From assembly GCF_026212465.1 (NCBI RefSeq), contig NC_080049.1:16353904-16417903 (forward strand): a DNA stretch of 64,000 nucleotides, read 5' to 3'. Shown here in pieces: positions 18,290-30,239 of this stretch. The DNA comes from Amaranthus tricolor. Taxonomy: Eukaryota; Streptophyta; Magnoliopsida; Caryophyllales; Amaranthaceae. A program made the translations under genes and the position numbers. The first letter of the stretch is position 1. Every line of letters begins with the position of its first letter. The notes beneath the pieces were generated by a model. It did no database searches, was not told where the DNA came from, and saw only the letters and a program-made list of their open reading frames with translations.

Positions 18290-19835
18290 ACAATATTTAT
18301 AACACCCTAATACAACTACAAATAGCGCCGCGGTAAGTCGGGGATCGAGCCACGAGGACAAGACAAGCAAGACGAATGACTTGACGTAGGGAGGTTAAAG
18401 GTTGAAAGGGTGCATAGACTAGACTACAAAAAGCAATAAATAAGCAAATATAAAGGTAACAATAAATGATAAGAGACAAACGGGGATTGTAAGGATCCAC
18501 CCTAGGTAGGTTTCTAAGGACTCATGGAAAGCTAGGTCAAGGGTGATCGAACGGTAATCAATCGAGACACTCTAGATAACGAGGTGAAGTTTGTGACCCT
18601 AATAAGCCACACGAACGACCATAATCGTTTTATGTCTCCTAAAGAGTGGCAGGACAAGATTCGAATCGAATATCAATCAATCAATCAACAACACCCTCAA
18701 CCCTATCCTAACACATGAAGAACAAGAACCAAACCTATGGTTTCACCAAACCACGACCCTTAAGAGAACTACTCACACATGCTAGAGACAACTAAGATAA
18801 AATAAGTAAATGAGAGCATGATTAAAATCATAAAGAACAACAAATAAACCAACAAGAAACAAAGGAGAAAGCAATAAATGATGGTATGCAATAATGAAGA
18901 ACAAGTAAGCAATAAATGAAAAAACTACTCATGCAAATGTAAAGAAAGCAATAAAAGCATTAAATTAAAGTATTGAAAAACAACAAAGCATTAAAGATTA
19001 AATAAACTTACATAAACCAAAAGCTTGAAGGAAAGAACAAGAGGAATCCAAATATACAAAGCTTGAATGTAAATGAAAGCAATATATGAATGCTTGAACT
19101 GCACTAGGGTATAAATGAAAGAGAAAGCAATAAAGATTAATGTTCTAAGTTGAGAGGGAGTCTCTCAAAATAGGAATGTTATTACATTCAGAATAGTAGG
19201 GTATATATAGCCTAGAAACTAAGGGAACAAAAGCCCTAAAAGTAGCCCACGAATTAAGCTTGCGAAGAAAGCGAGACGCGCAGTTTCAGTACCCATTCGA
19301 CCGAATGGCATGGGCATTCGCCTGAATGGCCTTGGTTCGGGGTTTTCAATAACTTTCAACGCGTTTCTTTGTCTTCGAGTAGTCATTTGCCCGAATTGCA
19401 ATACCATTTGGCCGAATGGAACATAGTTCGCCCGAATTATACTCATTCGCCATTTAGAGAGAGAGTGTAGACTCGAGCCATGAGAAATTCACCAACTATT
19501 CGCCCGAAATGTGGGGGAATTCGGCTGAATGGCACCCCTGGGCGCTCTTCGTTGCTTCATTAAGTGTGTAATGGTCTCCGGACTTGGTAAGGCTCTCGAG
19601 AATGACTTATAGTGCTTGGGAATGCTTCGGTATGTGTGACTCCTCTTTGATCATGGTGTTTAGGCCTCGAGCTCGTGCTACTTGATCTCGAAACCTCCGA
19701 AAATACCTGAAATGCCCTTAAAATACCTCAGAGACAAGAACAAGGTAAGATCGAGCAGAATATGTATAAAACCAATATAAAATAGCGAAACTCGACACTA
19801 TAATAGGAACATAAATGTGCTCTAAAACGAGCACA
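18290..19835 (-). repeat. LTR-like non-coding dispersed repeat
   Basis: A 1.5-kb block without coding potential. On the minus strand it starts TGTTGTGCTCGTTTTAGAGC and includes a TATATATACCC promoter-like stretch near 19200. It ends near a phrase (GTCCTCGTGGCTCGATCCCC) often seen near the ends of plant gypsy-type LTR elements. The 19293-19533 part holds eight variants of an ATTCGNCCGAAT interrupted palindrome. No partner LTR is in the window, so solo LTR versus other repeat is open. Confidence 0.4.
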
Positions 19836-20301
19836 ACAATTTTAAGTCAAAATTGATACCTTAAAGTAAGTTATAACTGATTATTTCTAATTTATTACAT
19901 GAAGCTCAAAATTCACAACTTTAAGATTATAATTGATCTCTTTAAAGTTATTATGTTTGATTATGTTTTGATTATGGCTAAATATTTTTCATGAGTTTGA
20001 TTTACGTGTTCAGAAGAATATAATCAAGATACGAAGTTGATTTTTGATAGTGATTCCAAAAGGGAACATAGAAGTTTCTTGAGTCTTTCTCTCGAAGACT
20101 TACATTAAAGAAGTATAATTATTATACAAAGAGAATATTCAACATCCGAATTAGAAGGATAAATCTTCTGACAGTTACTTAATTTTTTAGCTGGCGTTTA
20201 ATTTTCCTTTTAGTTGATTTTATGAATTTAAATAAGTATGTGCGTATAATTTGAAAAGTCTTGTTCACCTCCCCTATTGTTGTCTGTAAAAGTCAAATAA
20301 T

Positions 20302-20313
20302 TGGTATCAAAGC
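20302..20313 (+). other. Primer-binding site of the Sirevirus-like copia
   Basis: TGGTATCAAAGC, one base off the initiator tRNA-Met complement, a few bases after the presumed LTR end at 20295. Confidence 0.7.
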
Positions 20314-20339
20314 TTCGTTCCTTAACAATATATTCAACC

Positions 20340-22128
20340 CTGTGAGCAAACTCCTAGTACTTAGAGACAATGAACACCTACAAGAAAGTGGAAGAGGTTA
20401 CTGCAATCAAAGATATATAATGTTTGACGAAAGTTTCTACACTTACTGAAAAAATAGAATAAAAACATTCATCGAAGCGGAAATTATCAAGTATTGGGGA
20501 TCTTAGAAGTCGGAGACTTTCAAGTAATTACAACCAACTAAAATATAGAAACCATGCCTAGATTTATTGTCAATTTCAAAATGGAAGACTTTCGGAAAAT
20601 GGAGATGAATGTGATGGCTATAAAATAACTACACTGTGGTCTAGGACCACATGAGCACAACCACATTTTGGGCTGTAAGACCGCAAACCAGATTTAGTAT
20701 GTACTACAAGTTACTCATGAAAGAAAAAATGTAGTGAAACTTTCTAAAATTGATTTACATATGTCCAAATACGAACGCTTTACTATGGAGACTAGAGAAT
20801 CCATTCAAAAGATGTTCACAAATTCACGAATATAACAAATAAGTTAGTCTCTTAAAAAGGAATTATTCCCATTGACGAGCAGGTTAGGAAGATACTTTAG
20901 AGCATTCCTCAAGATAAACGATGGAGAGCCAAAGTCACAATCATCCAAGAAATCAAAGATTTCATCTCATGACTGACGAACCACATTTGACTACTAGTCA
21001 TGAAAATTCCAGGAACAAATGATTGGCTCTAAAGGCTCTTGATCAAAAAGATTCCGACGGATGAAGAGGAAGCTGTAGTATTAGTCGACAAATTCAAAAA
21101 ATTTAACAAGCACAACAAGTATAACAACTAGAGCAATTCTTAGAACAAGTGAACTTTAAATTCTATGTTTAACTTTTGTTGTCACAATGTGAAAGTAATG
21201 ATCACAAAATAAGAGATTGCCCTATATGGGAAACCGATAAGGGAAAAGGGAAAGCAAAAGAATCTAGTAATGAAAAGCAATAAACTCGAAGAACCCCTAA
21301 CAAAACTGAGTTTCAAAGAGCAATGATAGCAACTTGGCGACACTTAAAAATATGAAGAAGAACAAGATCAACTAATAGAAAATAATAGCATATCTCTATC
21401 TGATGGTTACATCGAACAAAGAGACATGAAAAGCAAAAGGAAAAGAAACAATGGTTCCAAAATCAATCTCTAAAGACTTTACGTTAATGGATGAAAAACA
21501 AATTGACAGAACTACTACTTGAAACGCTTTAATAAACTGCATGATAGGATCACTATATGTTCCCAAACAGAAAAAGGTCTTAAAGTTTGTATAGACTAAA
21601 TATCTTATCAAAAATTTAATTAGGACTTATGTTCAAAATAGGTTCCTTAACTTGCTTGATTAGAATATAATAAGTAAAAGAAACTATGGAACGAGCTAAA
21701 AATATAAAACATAATACTTCAAGCTGAACTACGTCAGTACAAACTTTTTGTCAATTTTGATCTTTGTGATGTTCTAATTCATGATTTTAGTGTTGGTATT
21801 CAAAAGATAATATTAGACTTAGAGTCTAGTGCAAAGGGAAACGAAAATTAAAAAGAGAAGTAGATACTATTAAGGTAAACAACAAAACCAAGGAAACACC
21901 TAAAGGGATTCTAAATGCTTAAACTAAAATCACTGTAAGTCTTAGTTATAGCTTGAAAGAACCAAAAGCAAAGGAAAGGTTTACGTTGATCTACCCAATA
22001 GCAAGATATGTTCCATTTGTTGTAACACAGTTCATTTACATCATCATTGCTCCAAAAACGAATGGCATACTAAATTTGGAAAAGAAACACTGATACAAGT
22101 GAGAACGACAAGGAACCCAAGTTAATTG
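20340..22128 (+). pseudogene. Sirevirus-like gag, degenerate
   Basis: Across many stops and frameshifts the plus strand keeps blocks of the Sirevirus gag: KFTNITNKLVSLK, DEQVRKIL.SIPQDKRW, IIQEIKDF, and a long charged C-terminal part. A zinc-knuckle remnant is near 21170-21220 (...NDHKIRDCP). It ends near 22128 at a Lys-Glu-Pro-Lys-Leu stretch, where the inverted LTR begins. It is not translatable. Confidence 0.6.
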
Positions 22129-22129
22129 G

Positions 22130-23033
22130 CAATTCTCTCAAAAATCCTTTACAAAGATAAATTCTCTAAGATAAAATTAAAGAGTTGCACAAGAAAATAT
22201 TATAAGTTAATTGACAATTTTTGGAACAAAAATATTTCTTGATAATTTGTAATCTCTCACGTATTGATTCTTGCTTTCACCAAGTCTCTATTTCGGTTGA
22301 AAACAAAGTTTCCTTTATATAGGAGTTTAAAAGCTAGTATACAGGGAATAATTACCCATTACATCCTTATTCCTAAGATTAAGGAGAATTAAGTGGATCT
22401 TAGATCTAAAGAGTAAAAACCCACGGTTAATTCCTTAAATGAGAAATAAGTAGAAGCTTGATTTTAAATAAAGGAGCCATGGTTTATTTTTCCTAAAAAT
22501 AGACAAAGTGGTTATTCTCTTAATTAGATCCAAAACATAAGTCTATTTTTAAGGAGAAAAATAAGGAGAGAAATATTCCACTCTTTAGAAATTACACGGT
22601 TATTTTAAGGTGGTTTAAAAAAATATTTTACAAATTAACTTATTAAATAAATAGTGCAACAAATTAATTTTAACTAATACATCTGGGAGCAATGTATTGT
22701 CTCCAGAAACAATTGTCACTCCCATCTGGGAGCAATGTACTGTCTCCAAAAACAATTGTCACTCCAGTCTGGGAACAATGTACTATCTCCATCAACAATT
22801 GTTGTCAGATCATCAAACCTAGGAACAGTAGACCTCCTGTCTACATTTGACATCCTAAGCGATTTACCTTATCTAACTTCGTTTAATACATTTGACATGC
22901 ACAACATTCATAGATTGAGTCATAGGCACCATCAACGATCTTCAACAAGATCGAATATCGACCTGCATACAATCTCAAAAGTACATTTGTTTATATAAAG
23001 TGTAGTCATCATCAAAACTTAAGAGAGCCAACA
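22130..23033 (-). mobile_element. Truncated LTR, inverted relative of 14614-15781
   Basis: The minus strand from 23033 starts TGTTGGCTCTCTTAAG and follows the 14614-15781 LTR for about 800 bp. Shared segments include TTTGATGATGAC, TGACATCCTAAGCGAT and CATCCTTATTCCTAAG. The last ~350 bp of that LTR are missing on the left. Near 22680-22800 an 'ctgggagcaatgtactgtctcc' type unit is repeated three times. It splits the Sirevirus-like gag and protease. Confidence 0.72.
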
Positions 23034-23258
23034 CAAACATATGACTGGTGATCAAAAAAAATTTCTCTCACAAGAGACTTACAAAGAGGGAGCCGTGACT
23101 TTTTGAGACAATTGAAAGGTGAAATTGTAATCAAGGGAAAGGTAGAAAATTCAAGCTTCCTTGTTATTGACAATATGTTCTTAGTCGAGAATCTCAAACA
23201 CAATCTGCTAAGTATTTCATAATTTTGTTACAAAGGTAACTATGTAATCTTTACTTTT
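23034..23258 (+). pseudogene. Sirevirus-like protease fragment
   Basis: It reads KHMTGDQKKFLS..., then after a one-base frameshift GEIVIKGKVENSSFLVIDNM... and NLKHNLLSIS. This is the region right after the DSGCS active site in Sirevirus pol. The active-site residues themselves are lost at the LTR junction. The frame is cut at 23258 by copia B and resumes at 28571. Confidence 0.75.
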
Positions 23259-23694
23259 TATTACAGGTATTACTGATATGGATCATCATGATGACAGGCA
23301 TGATGAAGGTCATAATGATGAAGTTGATTACTATGACTTCTTAGAGCTACACGATGCTTATGATCTAGCAAAGGATGAAACAACAGCCTTTAATATACAC
23401 ACTGATTTTCAGAAGGATCACAAGGAAGACATCAGCTGATGTGGCAAACCCCAAAACTGATTTTTTATTCTATTATAACAAATTCTCAATTGTAACAAAC
23501 TTCCTGAAATAAAAGGAAGCTGCATTTTGTAGAGCATATTTGATGTATAAATACTTAAGTTGATCATCATCCTACATGTGTATTGATAATCACAAATTAC
23601 ATCAATAATAAGATCACTTCTCTTTCTCTAAACTCTTTCTTTCTTCTTCTTTACATCTAGAATAATTCTTCAACAAAATCTGAGAATTGTAATA
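23259..23694 (+). repeat. 5' LTR of copia B
   Basis: 436 bp, TATTACAGG...TTGTAATA, nearly collinear with 28135-28570. An open frame rich in His and Asp (..DHHDDRHDEGHNDEVDYYDF..) runs from the LTR start to a stop at ~23438 and is kept in both LTRs. Confidence 0.9.
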
Positions 23695-23870
23695 TGCTAT
23701 CATAGCAATTAGATATGCCATTTATCAAATCTTCCGCATATTTTTTCAAGAAACCTTGAATTTGTAGCAAAATCTGATCAAAATCAGAATTCATTTTCAG
23801 CATAATCATTTAAATTCTAAAAATATTGAGCTATTCTTTGATCTGAGTTATTGTTGAGATTTTTCTTTCA

Positions 23871-24650
23871 ATGAAAATGTTTGATTCAAGCTACATTTCA
23901 CAAAATTCCATACAAAATCCAGTTACAGATTCTACCCCTGTATACTACATTCATCCGCATGAAAATCCTACTGTTTCATTGGTTTCAGAAAAGTTCAATA
24001 GTGATAATTTTGCGGACTGGAAGAAAGGCATGATTCTGGCATTGTCTATGAAGAACAAGATTCCTTTCATTGATCGAAGCCTTACTAAACCAGAGCTTAC
24101 AGATCCTCTTCTTAAGGCCTGGGAGAGATGCAACAACATGATCATTTCATACTTGCTGAGATCTTTGGATAACACAATAGCAAAAAGTGTTCTGTATTAT
24201 TCAACTGCTTGTGAGATTTGGAAGGATCTTGAAGATCGGTATTCAGTAATTTTTGGACCTCAATTATACTCTTTACAATAGAATCTGAGCAAGATTGATC
24301 AAGGTGATAGCTTTGTGGCTGAATTTTTCACAAAGATCAAAGGAATTTGGGATCAGAGCAGTCTGCACCTGTAATGGCTGCTCATGTGGTCTAACCAAGA
24401 AGTTCCTCAAGAATCAGCAGGATGAAAGGCTAGTACAATTTCTCATGAAATTAGAAAATAAACACAATGCAGTCAGAACCAACATTCTAATGATGAATCC
24501 TCTTCCAACAATTTCTGTTGCTTATAATCTGTTGATTCAAGATGAAAGGCAGCAACCGATTACAAAAGTGTTCAACAAGCATTCAACCATGGCTTTTACT
24601 GCTAGAGATAGGATTAAAGGAGAAACAATCTAGTTCAAGAGAAACAATCT
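23871..24650 (+). pseudogene. Copia B gag
   Basis: The frame from 23871 has the N-terminal gag segment (NPTVSLVSEKFNSDNFADWK, ACEIWKDLEDRY) and stops at 24281 (Gln codon to TAG). A second frame (24295-24633) continues with DERLVQFLMKLENKHNAVRTNILMM and ends in a stop. At least one frameshift is near 24350. Confidence 0.83.
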
Positions 24651-24669
24651 GTTTTGTGATTATTTCAAG

Positions 24670-25302
24670 ATGACAAATCACACAGTTAACAAATGTTACA
24701 AACTGCATGGATATCCAAAGAATGATAAAAGCAACAAGGTGGCAAGAGGAAAACGTGTAGTAGCTGTGGCCTATGATGATGAATCAGATAATGAACAAGA
24801 TTGGGAAGTTGTTCTGTATAGGAAATTGGTGAATCTAATTAAACAAAACAAGCATGAGGATGATGATGCACAGACTGCTGGGAAGGCAAACATGGCAGGT
24901 AATAATGTTTGTCTAGTATCATATTTCAATTCAAGATGGATAATAGATAGTGGAGCCACTGATCATATATATTCAAGCCTGGAATTGTTTGATAGCTATA
25001 CTGTTTTTGCTAAGTCACCTAGTAAGATAATAGTTGTTGATGGAAAGGAATTGAAGATAGAAAACATAGAAATTGTGAAACTTGGAAATGGCATCACACT
25101 CAAAAATGTGCTTTATGTGCCAAATATGCAATTTAATTTTATTTCCACACATAAATTGTGTAAAGACATGTATTGCAACATACTTTTTACACCTGATAAG
25201 TGTATGATCCAAGATCATTCACAGAGAAGTTCCCAGGTTCTTAGTAATCTGGACTCTGGACTTTATGCAATAGGAACAGATGATGTCAAGATAGAAAGTT
25301 AA
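24670..25302 (+). pseudogene. Copia B zinc knuckle and protease
   Basis: A 210-codon frame begins in a zinc knuckle of the type CDYxKMTNHTVNKCYKLHGYP. Its second Cys is Phe, and the first Cys lies upstream of the ATG. An acidic linker follows, then WIIDSGATDHIYSS with an intact DSG protease motif, and LKNVLYVPNMQFNFIS. The frame stops at 25302. Confidence 0.83.
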
Positions 25303-26160
25303 GTCAATCTTGTTGTCATAGAAGAGATGAAGTTGATGCATCTAAGGTTGGGTCATATACCATTCAATAGATTACAGTTTGTTGATCATAGTCTAATAGA
25401 TAAGAATTGCACAGATTCTATGTGTCAAATTTGTCCTAGAGCAAAACAAACAAGGAATTCATTTCCTAAAGTAGGAAGTAAAAGTAACAATTATTTTTTC
25501 GGGTCCTTATAAAGTTAGAAATCATGATGATTGTACCCATTTCTTGACAATTGTTGATGATTTCTCAAGACACACTTGGACTTCTTGATGAAAAATAAAA
25601 GTGACTCAATTGATATTCTAGATTTTTTGATTACTTTTGTACAAAATCAGTTTAATGTTACTGTAAAAGCAATAAAGAGTGATAATGCAAAGGAACTTTG
25701 TGAAGGAAGGGTTTTAGATGTTTACCAGAAGTTTGGCATTTTGCATCAGAGGAGTTGCACAGATACACCACAACAGAATGGAGTTGTGGAAAGGAAACAT
25801 AGACTTCTTCTTGAAACAACAAGGGCTCTTTATTTTCAATCTAAGGTTGCTTTGAAATTCTGGGGTGAATGTTTGCTTACTGCTACTCATCTGATCAACA
25901 GAATGCCTCTGAGCTCCATAGAAAATAAATCACCTTATGAAAAACTATATGGAGTAAAGCCTAACATTGATCATCTAAGGGTCTTTGGGTGCTTAGTGTA
26001 TGCTTCAACCTTGAAGGTAAACAAGTCTATGTTTGACTCTAGATCTAAGTAATGATGGGGTATCAGACAGGAAAGAAAGGATACAAGCTCTTAAACTTAG
26101 AAACAAACAAACTGTTTATTTCAAGGGATGTTAAATTCCATGAGAAACATCTACCTTTCC
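25303..26160 (+). pseudogene. Copia B integrase
   Basis: A pre-integrase zinc region (MKLMHLRLGH, CQICPRAKQTRNSFP) ends with a frameshift at ~25500. The core follows in pieces: [36 protein letters not shown] and [12 protein letters not shown], stopping at 26052. All three acidic catalytic positions can be recognised, but not in one frame. Confidence 0.83.
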
Positions 26161-26297
26161 ATTTTTCTGACTCTCCTTAAAAAACCCCAGACCCCATTTT
26201 CTTACCCAGCTACACACCCTTCAACCTACCAGAAGACTACCTCTCACCTGATGCTTTCATCCTACCTACAACAGAAACAGAACCTGACATAGAAACT

Positions 26298-27490
26298 ATG
26301 CCAACTTCCTCCTCAGAAAACACACCAACACATACACTTACTCCGGATAACATACCTGACAAAATCTTTTCCATTCCAAATACTCTAAATTTTCAACCAA
26401 ACTCACCAACTTCTCAACCCATAACCAACTTACCTGATCAAAGACCACACAAAAGACCTGCCTGGATGGATGACTATGTCTATGTTGCTTACACTGGTAC
26501 ACAACATTGGTGTAACATTGTACAGTTTGAAGAGATACCAACAACTCACAAAGATTTCATATCAAAGATATATGTCCTTGTTGAGCTAGCTACTTACTTT
26601 GAGGCTGCACAATATCCTGAGTGGGTGATAGCAATGCAGAAAGAAATAGAAGCACTCACTGTAAACAACACTTGGGAAGTTACAGACTTACCTAATGGTA
26701 AGAAAGCCATTGGTTGCAAGTGGGTTTTCAAGGTGAAGTTAATGAAGGATGGCTCATTAGAAAGATACAAAGTAAGGCTAGTAGCTAAAGGCTTTCTCAA
26801 AGGCTTGGGGTGGACTATGCAGAAACTTTTTCCCCTGAGGTCAAAATGGCTACAATAAGATGTTTTTTGGCTATAGCTTCTGGTAAACAATGGCCTTTGT
26901 TTCAGCTTGACATCAACAATGCTTTTCTGCATGGCACACTTGATGAAGACGTCTACATGAAGATACCATAAGGGATTCCTAATCCTACCAATAAAGTCTG
27001 AAAATTGCTTATATCTCTCTATGGTTTGAAGCAAGCTAGTAGACAGTGGTTTGCTAGATTAACTTCTGAACTACAACAGAAGAAGTTCACACAAAGCAAG
27101 AATGACTACTCTTTGTTCATTTACAAACAAGATAAAGATCTATGTGTTGCTGCTGTGTATATGGATGATATCATCCTCACAGGCATAAATACAACAATCC
27201 TTAATGATCTCAAAATACATCTACATACTGTATTCAGCATTAAGGATTTAGGTGATTTGAGCTATTTCCTTGGTATAGAGGTCTCCAGAGTTGACACAAG
27301 AATCATATTGACCCAGAGAAAATTTACTAAAGAGCTTCTTGAAACTTGTGAAATGGATGTCTCCAAGTCAGCAAAGACTCCAATGCCTGTAAACTGCAAA
27401 TTGTTGGCTGATGAAGGTGATTTCTACCATGATCCAATTCAATACAGATGTCTGGTAGGAAAATTGAATTTTCTTACAACACAAGACTAG
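26298..27490 (+). pseudogene. Copia B reverse transcriptase
   Basis: The frame 26298-26858 has EWVIAMQKEIEAL, TWEVTDLP and GCKWVFKVK, then shifts. The next blocks are [22 protein letters not shown] (stop after MKIP) and 27005-27490 with SLYGLKQASRQWFARL, AVYMDDIILTG and KDLGDLSYFLGIEV. The catalytic YMDD box is intact. Three or more frame breaks separate the blocks. Confidence 0.86.
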
Positions 27491-27499
27491 ATATCTCAT

Positions 27500-28110
27500 T
27501 TGGAGTGTAAACACTCAGTTAGTTTCTTCAGAGTCCAAGAGTTCAGCATGTAAAGGCCGACACTCACTTATTAAGATACCTAGCAGGTTCTATTGGTCAA
27601 GGAATTTTTCTACAGTCTGGAAATGAGTTGTCTCTACAAGGGTTTTCAGACTCTGATTGGGCCTCTGATTGGGCCTCCTGTCCAAATACAAGACGATCTG
27701 TTATAGGATATATCACGTTCTTAGGGAAAAGCCCTATCTCATGGAAATCCAAGAAGTAATCCACTGTATCCAGATCATCTTCTAAAGCATAATACAGAAT
27801 TTTAGCTTCTGCAGCCTCTGAGATCACTTGGCTAGTAAGGCTTCTATCTGAGCTTGGTGTTCAGAATTTGAAACCCATTAAGCTTTGCTGTGATAATCAA
27901 TCAACTATTCACTTGGGCAAAAATTCAGTTCACCATGAAAGAACTAAACATGTTGAACTGGATTGTCATTTTACAAGGGATAGGGTTTTGGAAGGGTTAC
28001 TGGAGCTTGTCTATGTTCCTACTGCTGATCAACTTGCAGACATCCTAAATAAATCTCTTACTTCCCCTAAATTCTACAAGCTACTACCCAAGCTGGGTGT
28101 TTTCTCCTGA
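27500..28110 (+). pseudogene. Copia B RNase H
   Basis: A degenerate stretch (GFSDSDWASD, SWKSKK type) leads to an open part at 27868-28110. That part reads CCDNQSTIHLGKNSVHHERTKHVELDCHF, then DQLADILNKSL, and stops 25 bases before the 3' LTR. Confidence 0.83.
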
Positions 28111-28134
28111 TTCAACCACCAGCTTGAGGTGGGG

Positions 28135-28570
28135 TATTACTGGTATTACCGATATAGATCATCTTGATGACTGTCATAATGAAGGTCATCATGATGAAGT
28201 TGATTACTATGACTTCTCAGAGATACACGATGCTCATGATCTGACGAAGGATGACACAACAACCTTCAATATATACAATTATTTCCAGAAGGATCACAAG
28301 AAAGACCTTAACTGATGTGGCAAACCCCAAAACTGATTTGTTATTCTATTATAACAAATTCTCAATTGTAACAAACTTTCTGAAATAAAAGGAAGCTGCA
28401 TTTTGTAGAGTATAATTGATGTATAAATACTTTTGTTGATCATTAACCTGCATGTGTATTGATAATCAGAAATTACATCAATAATAAGATCACTTCTCCT
28501 TCTCTAAACTCTTTCTTTATTCTTCTTTTCATCTAGAACAAGTCTTCAGAAAAATCTGAGAATTGTAATA
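28135..28570 (+). repeat. 3' LTR of copia B
   Basis: 436 bp, TATTACTGG...TTGTAATA, partner of 23259-23694; preceded by AGCTTGAGGTGGGG. Confidence 0.9.
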
Positions 28571-28905
28571 CTTATAAAAAAATGCATTGTTTTTAGAAAT
28601 GATAAATGGAAGGTCATCTTGAAAGAAAAATGTAAAGGGAACACTTAGTGTATTAATCTTAGTGTTTTAGAAGACGAATACTTTTGCATAAAAGATTTGG
28701 TCACGCTAGTCTATCACTTATAAACACTTTGAGATCAAAGTAGTTAGTTAGAGGTATGCCTTAAACCAGATTCATAACGAACAATTGTGTGATGTTTGTG
28801 CAAAAGGAAAGCAGGTGCGGTCCTCTTTAAAATCTAAAAATTTGATAACTTCCACCAAACCACTTGAGCTGATTCACATGGACTTATGTGGTTCAACCTG
28901 CATTC
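28571..28905 (+). pseudogene. Sirevirus-like pre-integrase remnant
   Basis: It resumes the frame broken at 23258 (KCIVFRNDKWKVILK...). The zinc-binding and linker part follows (CVMFV/CDVCAKGKQVRSSLKSKN, TKPLELIHMDLCGST). Several frameshifts are present. It breaks off at ~28905, where unrelated sequence starts. Confidence 0.72.
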
Positions 28906-29420
28906 AAACTCATCCGCACCCACTATGGCCAACTATGTATACGATATACTCATTATGGGTATACCCACCTTATACCCGCCTCACATTCACTCCAAGTCCA
29001 CATATGTACGTCATAAATCCTTACAAATTTAATTGTACATTTAATTTTGTTTCAATTATACAATGTAATAAAATATAATTAATATCCTTCTTTTTCTATC
29101 AAAAAAATACAAAATTAATGAAAATTAGTACATTAGAGATGTAGAGTTGGTTGTTATGGGGCGAAGCGGGTGGGTATTAGTTGGGGCAAGTGGGTGTGGG
29201 GCTGGGCATATGGGTATTGGGTAGGGTGAGTGGGTATAGAGCTAGGTGAGTGGATATCCACCATCTACCAATTATCCATGGCAAGTAAGACTTTTCATAT
29301 CCATACTCACCCACCACCCACCAAAATCATACAATTATCGGCCCCAACTTGAGCGGATGCAGTGCAAAACCTGTATAATTTTACCCGCCTGTCATCTATT
29401 GTCATGATCAAACCAATTAC
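28906..29420. repeat. Unclassified repeat rich in ACCC/GGGT motifs
   Basis: GGGTAT/ATACCC-type motifs recur on both strands (ATGGGTATACCCACC, GTGGGTATAGAG, ATCCATACTCACCC). The outer ends show imperfect inverted similarity around GCGGATG. This looks like a non-autonomous DNA transposon, possibly hAT-like, but target duplications and TIR ends could not be fixed. Confidence 0.35.
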
Positions 29421-29811
29421 TAATAAAAACACCTTATGAAATACGTAAAGTTTATTTTTTTGATCGTTTTACAAGTTTTCTTAATCCTTATCTTCATCTT
29501 TCTCATCATCTTCTACTTGGTTCGAAAAATAGGTCCACACATGTGAAACACCTCTACTACTGAATAGGTGCATCGTCGGAAAAAGTTATCTTACTTGTTC
29601 CTATTCTTCTTGTAAATCGTAACATAAAGTTATACTAAAATACTATAATACATAAACAATTAATTATTTTAATTTAACAATAATTAAATAATAACTAATT
29701 GATATTTTGGAATTGATACGTTTTTCACGACCTTGTTTTCTTGTAATTGTAGTAGTACTTGTGATCTCTTTGATGATTGTCGAGATCTAATTATCCTGTA
29801 GGAATTTATGG

Positions 29812-29850
29812 TTCTTCTTCTTCTTCTTCTTCTTCTTCTTCTTCTTCTTC
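29812..29850 (+). repeat. (TTC)n microsatellite
   Basis: Thirteen TTC units. The serine run it encodes in one frame is a simple-repeat artefact. Confidence 0.93.
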
Positions 29851-30239
29851 AATTTCAAGTGTTGCTTCAACTTATTTTATACAATCATTAATTCTTGGTC
29901 ATACCCTTTTTAATAATTTGGCTCATAGTTACGAACCAACGATGCAGTTGATCTTGTCAGAGTGGAAATAGTCTTTCTTTTGGAGCTTCATCCTCCTGAT
30001 ACTTTTTCCATCTCACTAATTTTTTTTATAGCATTTTTTAAAAAGGAAAACATGTTAATCTTAAAATTAAAGAAATAATTAAAAATTAGGAGACTAATTA
30101 TGTAATTAAGAGATTAATTGCGTGATTAAGTAAGTAACTAGAGAGCGTAAGTAGAGATAAGATTAGTAAGAGTAGTAGAAAATGGTGTGGATGAATGTCA
30201 AATGTATATGATATATATAAGAAATGCTTACAATGACTA

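Larger units (their letters stand above)
23259..28570 (+). mobile_element. Ty1/copia retrotransposon B (full length, TATA-type ends)
   Basis: Two 436-bp LTRs (23259-23694 and 28135-28570) enclose gag, protease, integrase, RT and RNase H in copia order. LTR ends are TATTAC and GTAATA, a 6-bp inverted repeat instead of TG...CA. Flanking 5-mers are CTTTT (23254-23258) and CTTAT (28571-28575), one mismatch. The PPT CTTGAGGTGGGG precedes the 3' LTR. TGCTATCATAGCA after the 5' LTR is a worn primer-binding site. The host is the Sirevirus-like pol. Stops in gag, integrase and RT make it inactive. Confidence 0.9.
19840..28905 (+). mobile_element. Sirevirus-like copia, fragmented by two later insertions
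   Basis: In order on the plus strand: a probable LTR end (to ~20295, closing in CACCTCCCCTATTGTTGTC), primer-binding site, gag, a short protease fragment, and a GAG-pre-integrase stretch at 28571-28905. The chain is broken by an inverted LTR (22130-23033) and by complete copia B (23259-28570). The frames on both sides of each insertion belong to the same protein. The left LTR start is not defined and everything after the integrase start is lost. Confidence 0.7.

Noticed and set aside
29777..29971. Small frame with a polyserine run
   Set aside because: It is the (TTC)n microsatellite translated; no splice or promoter support.
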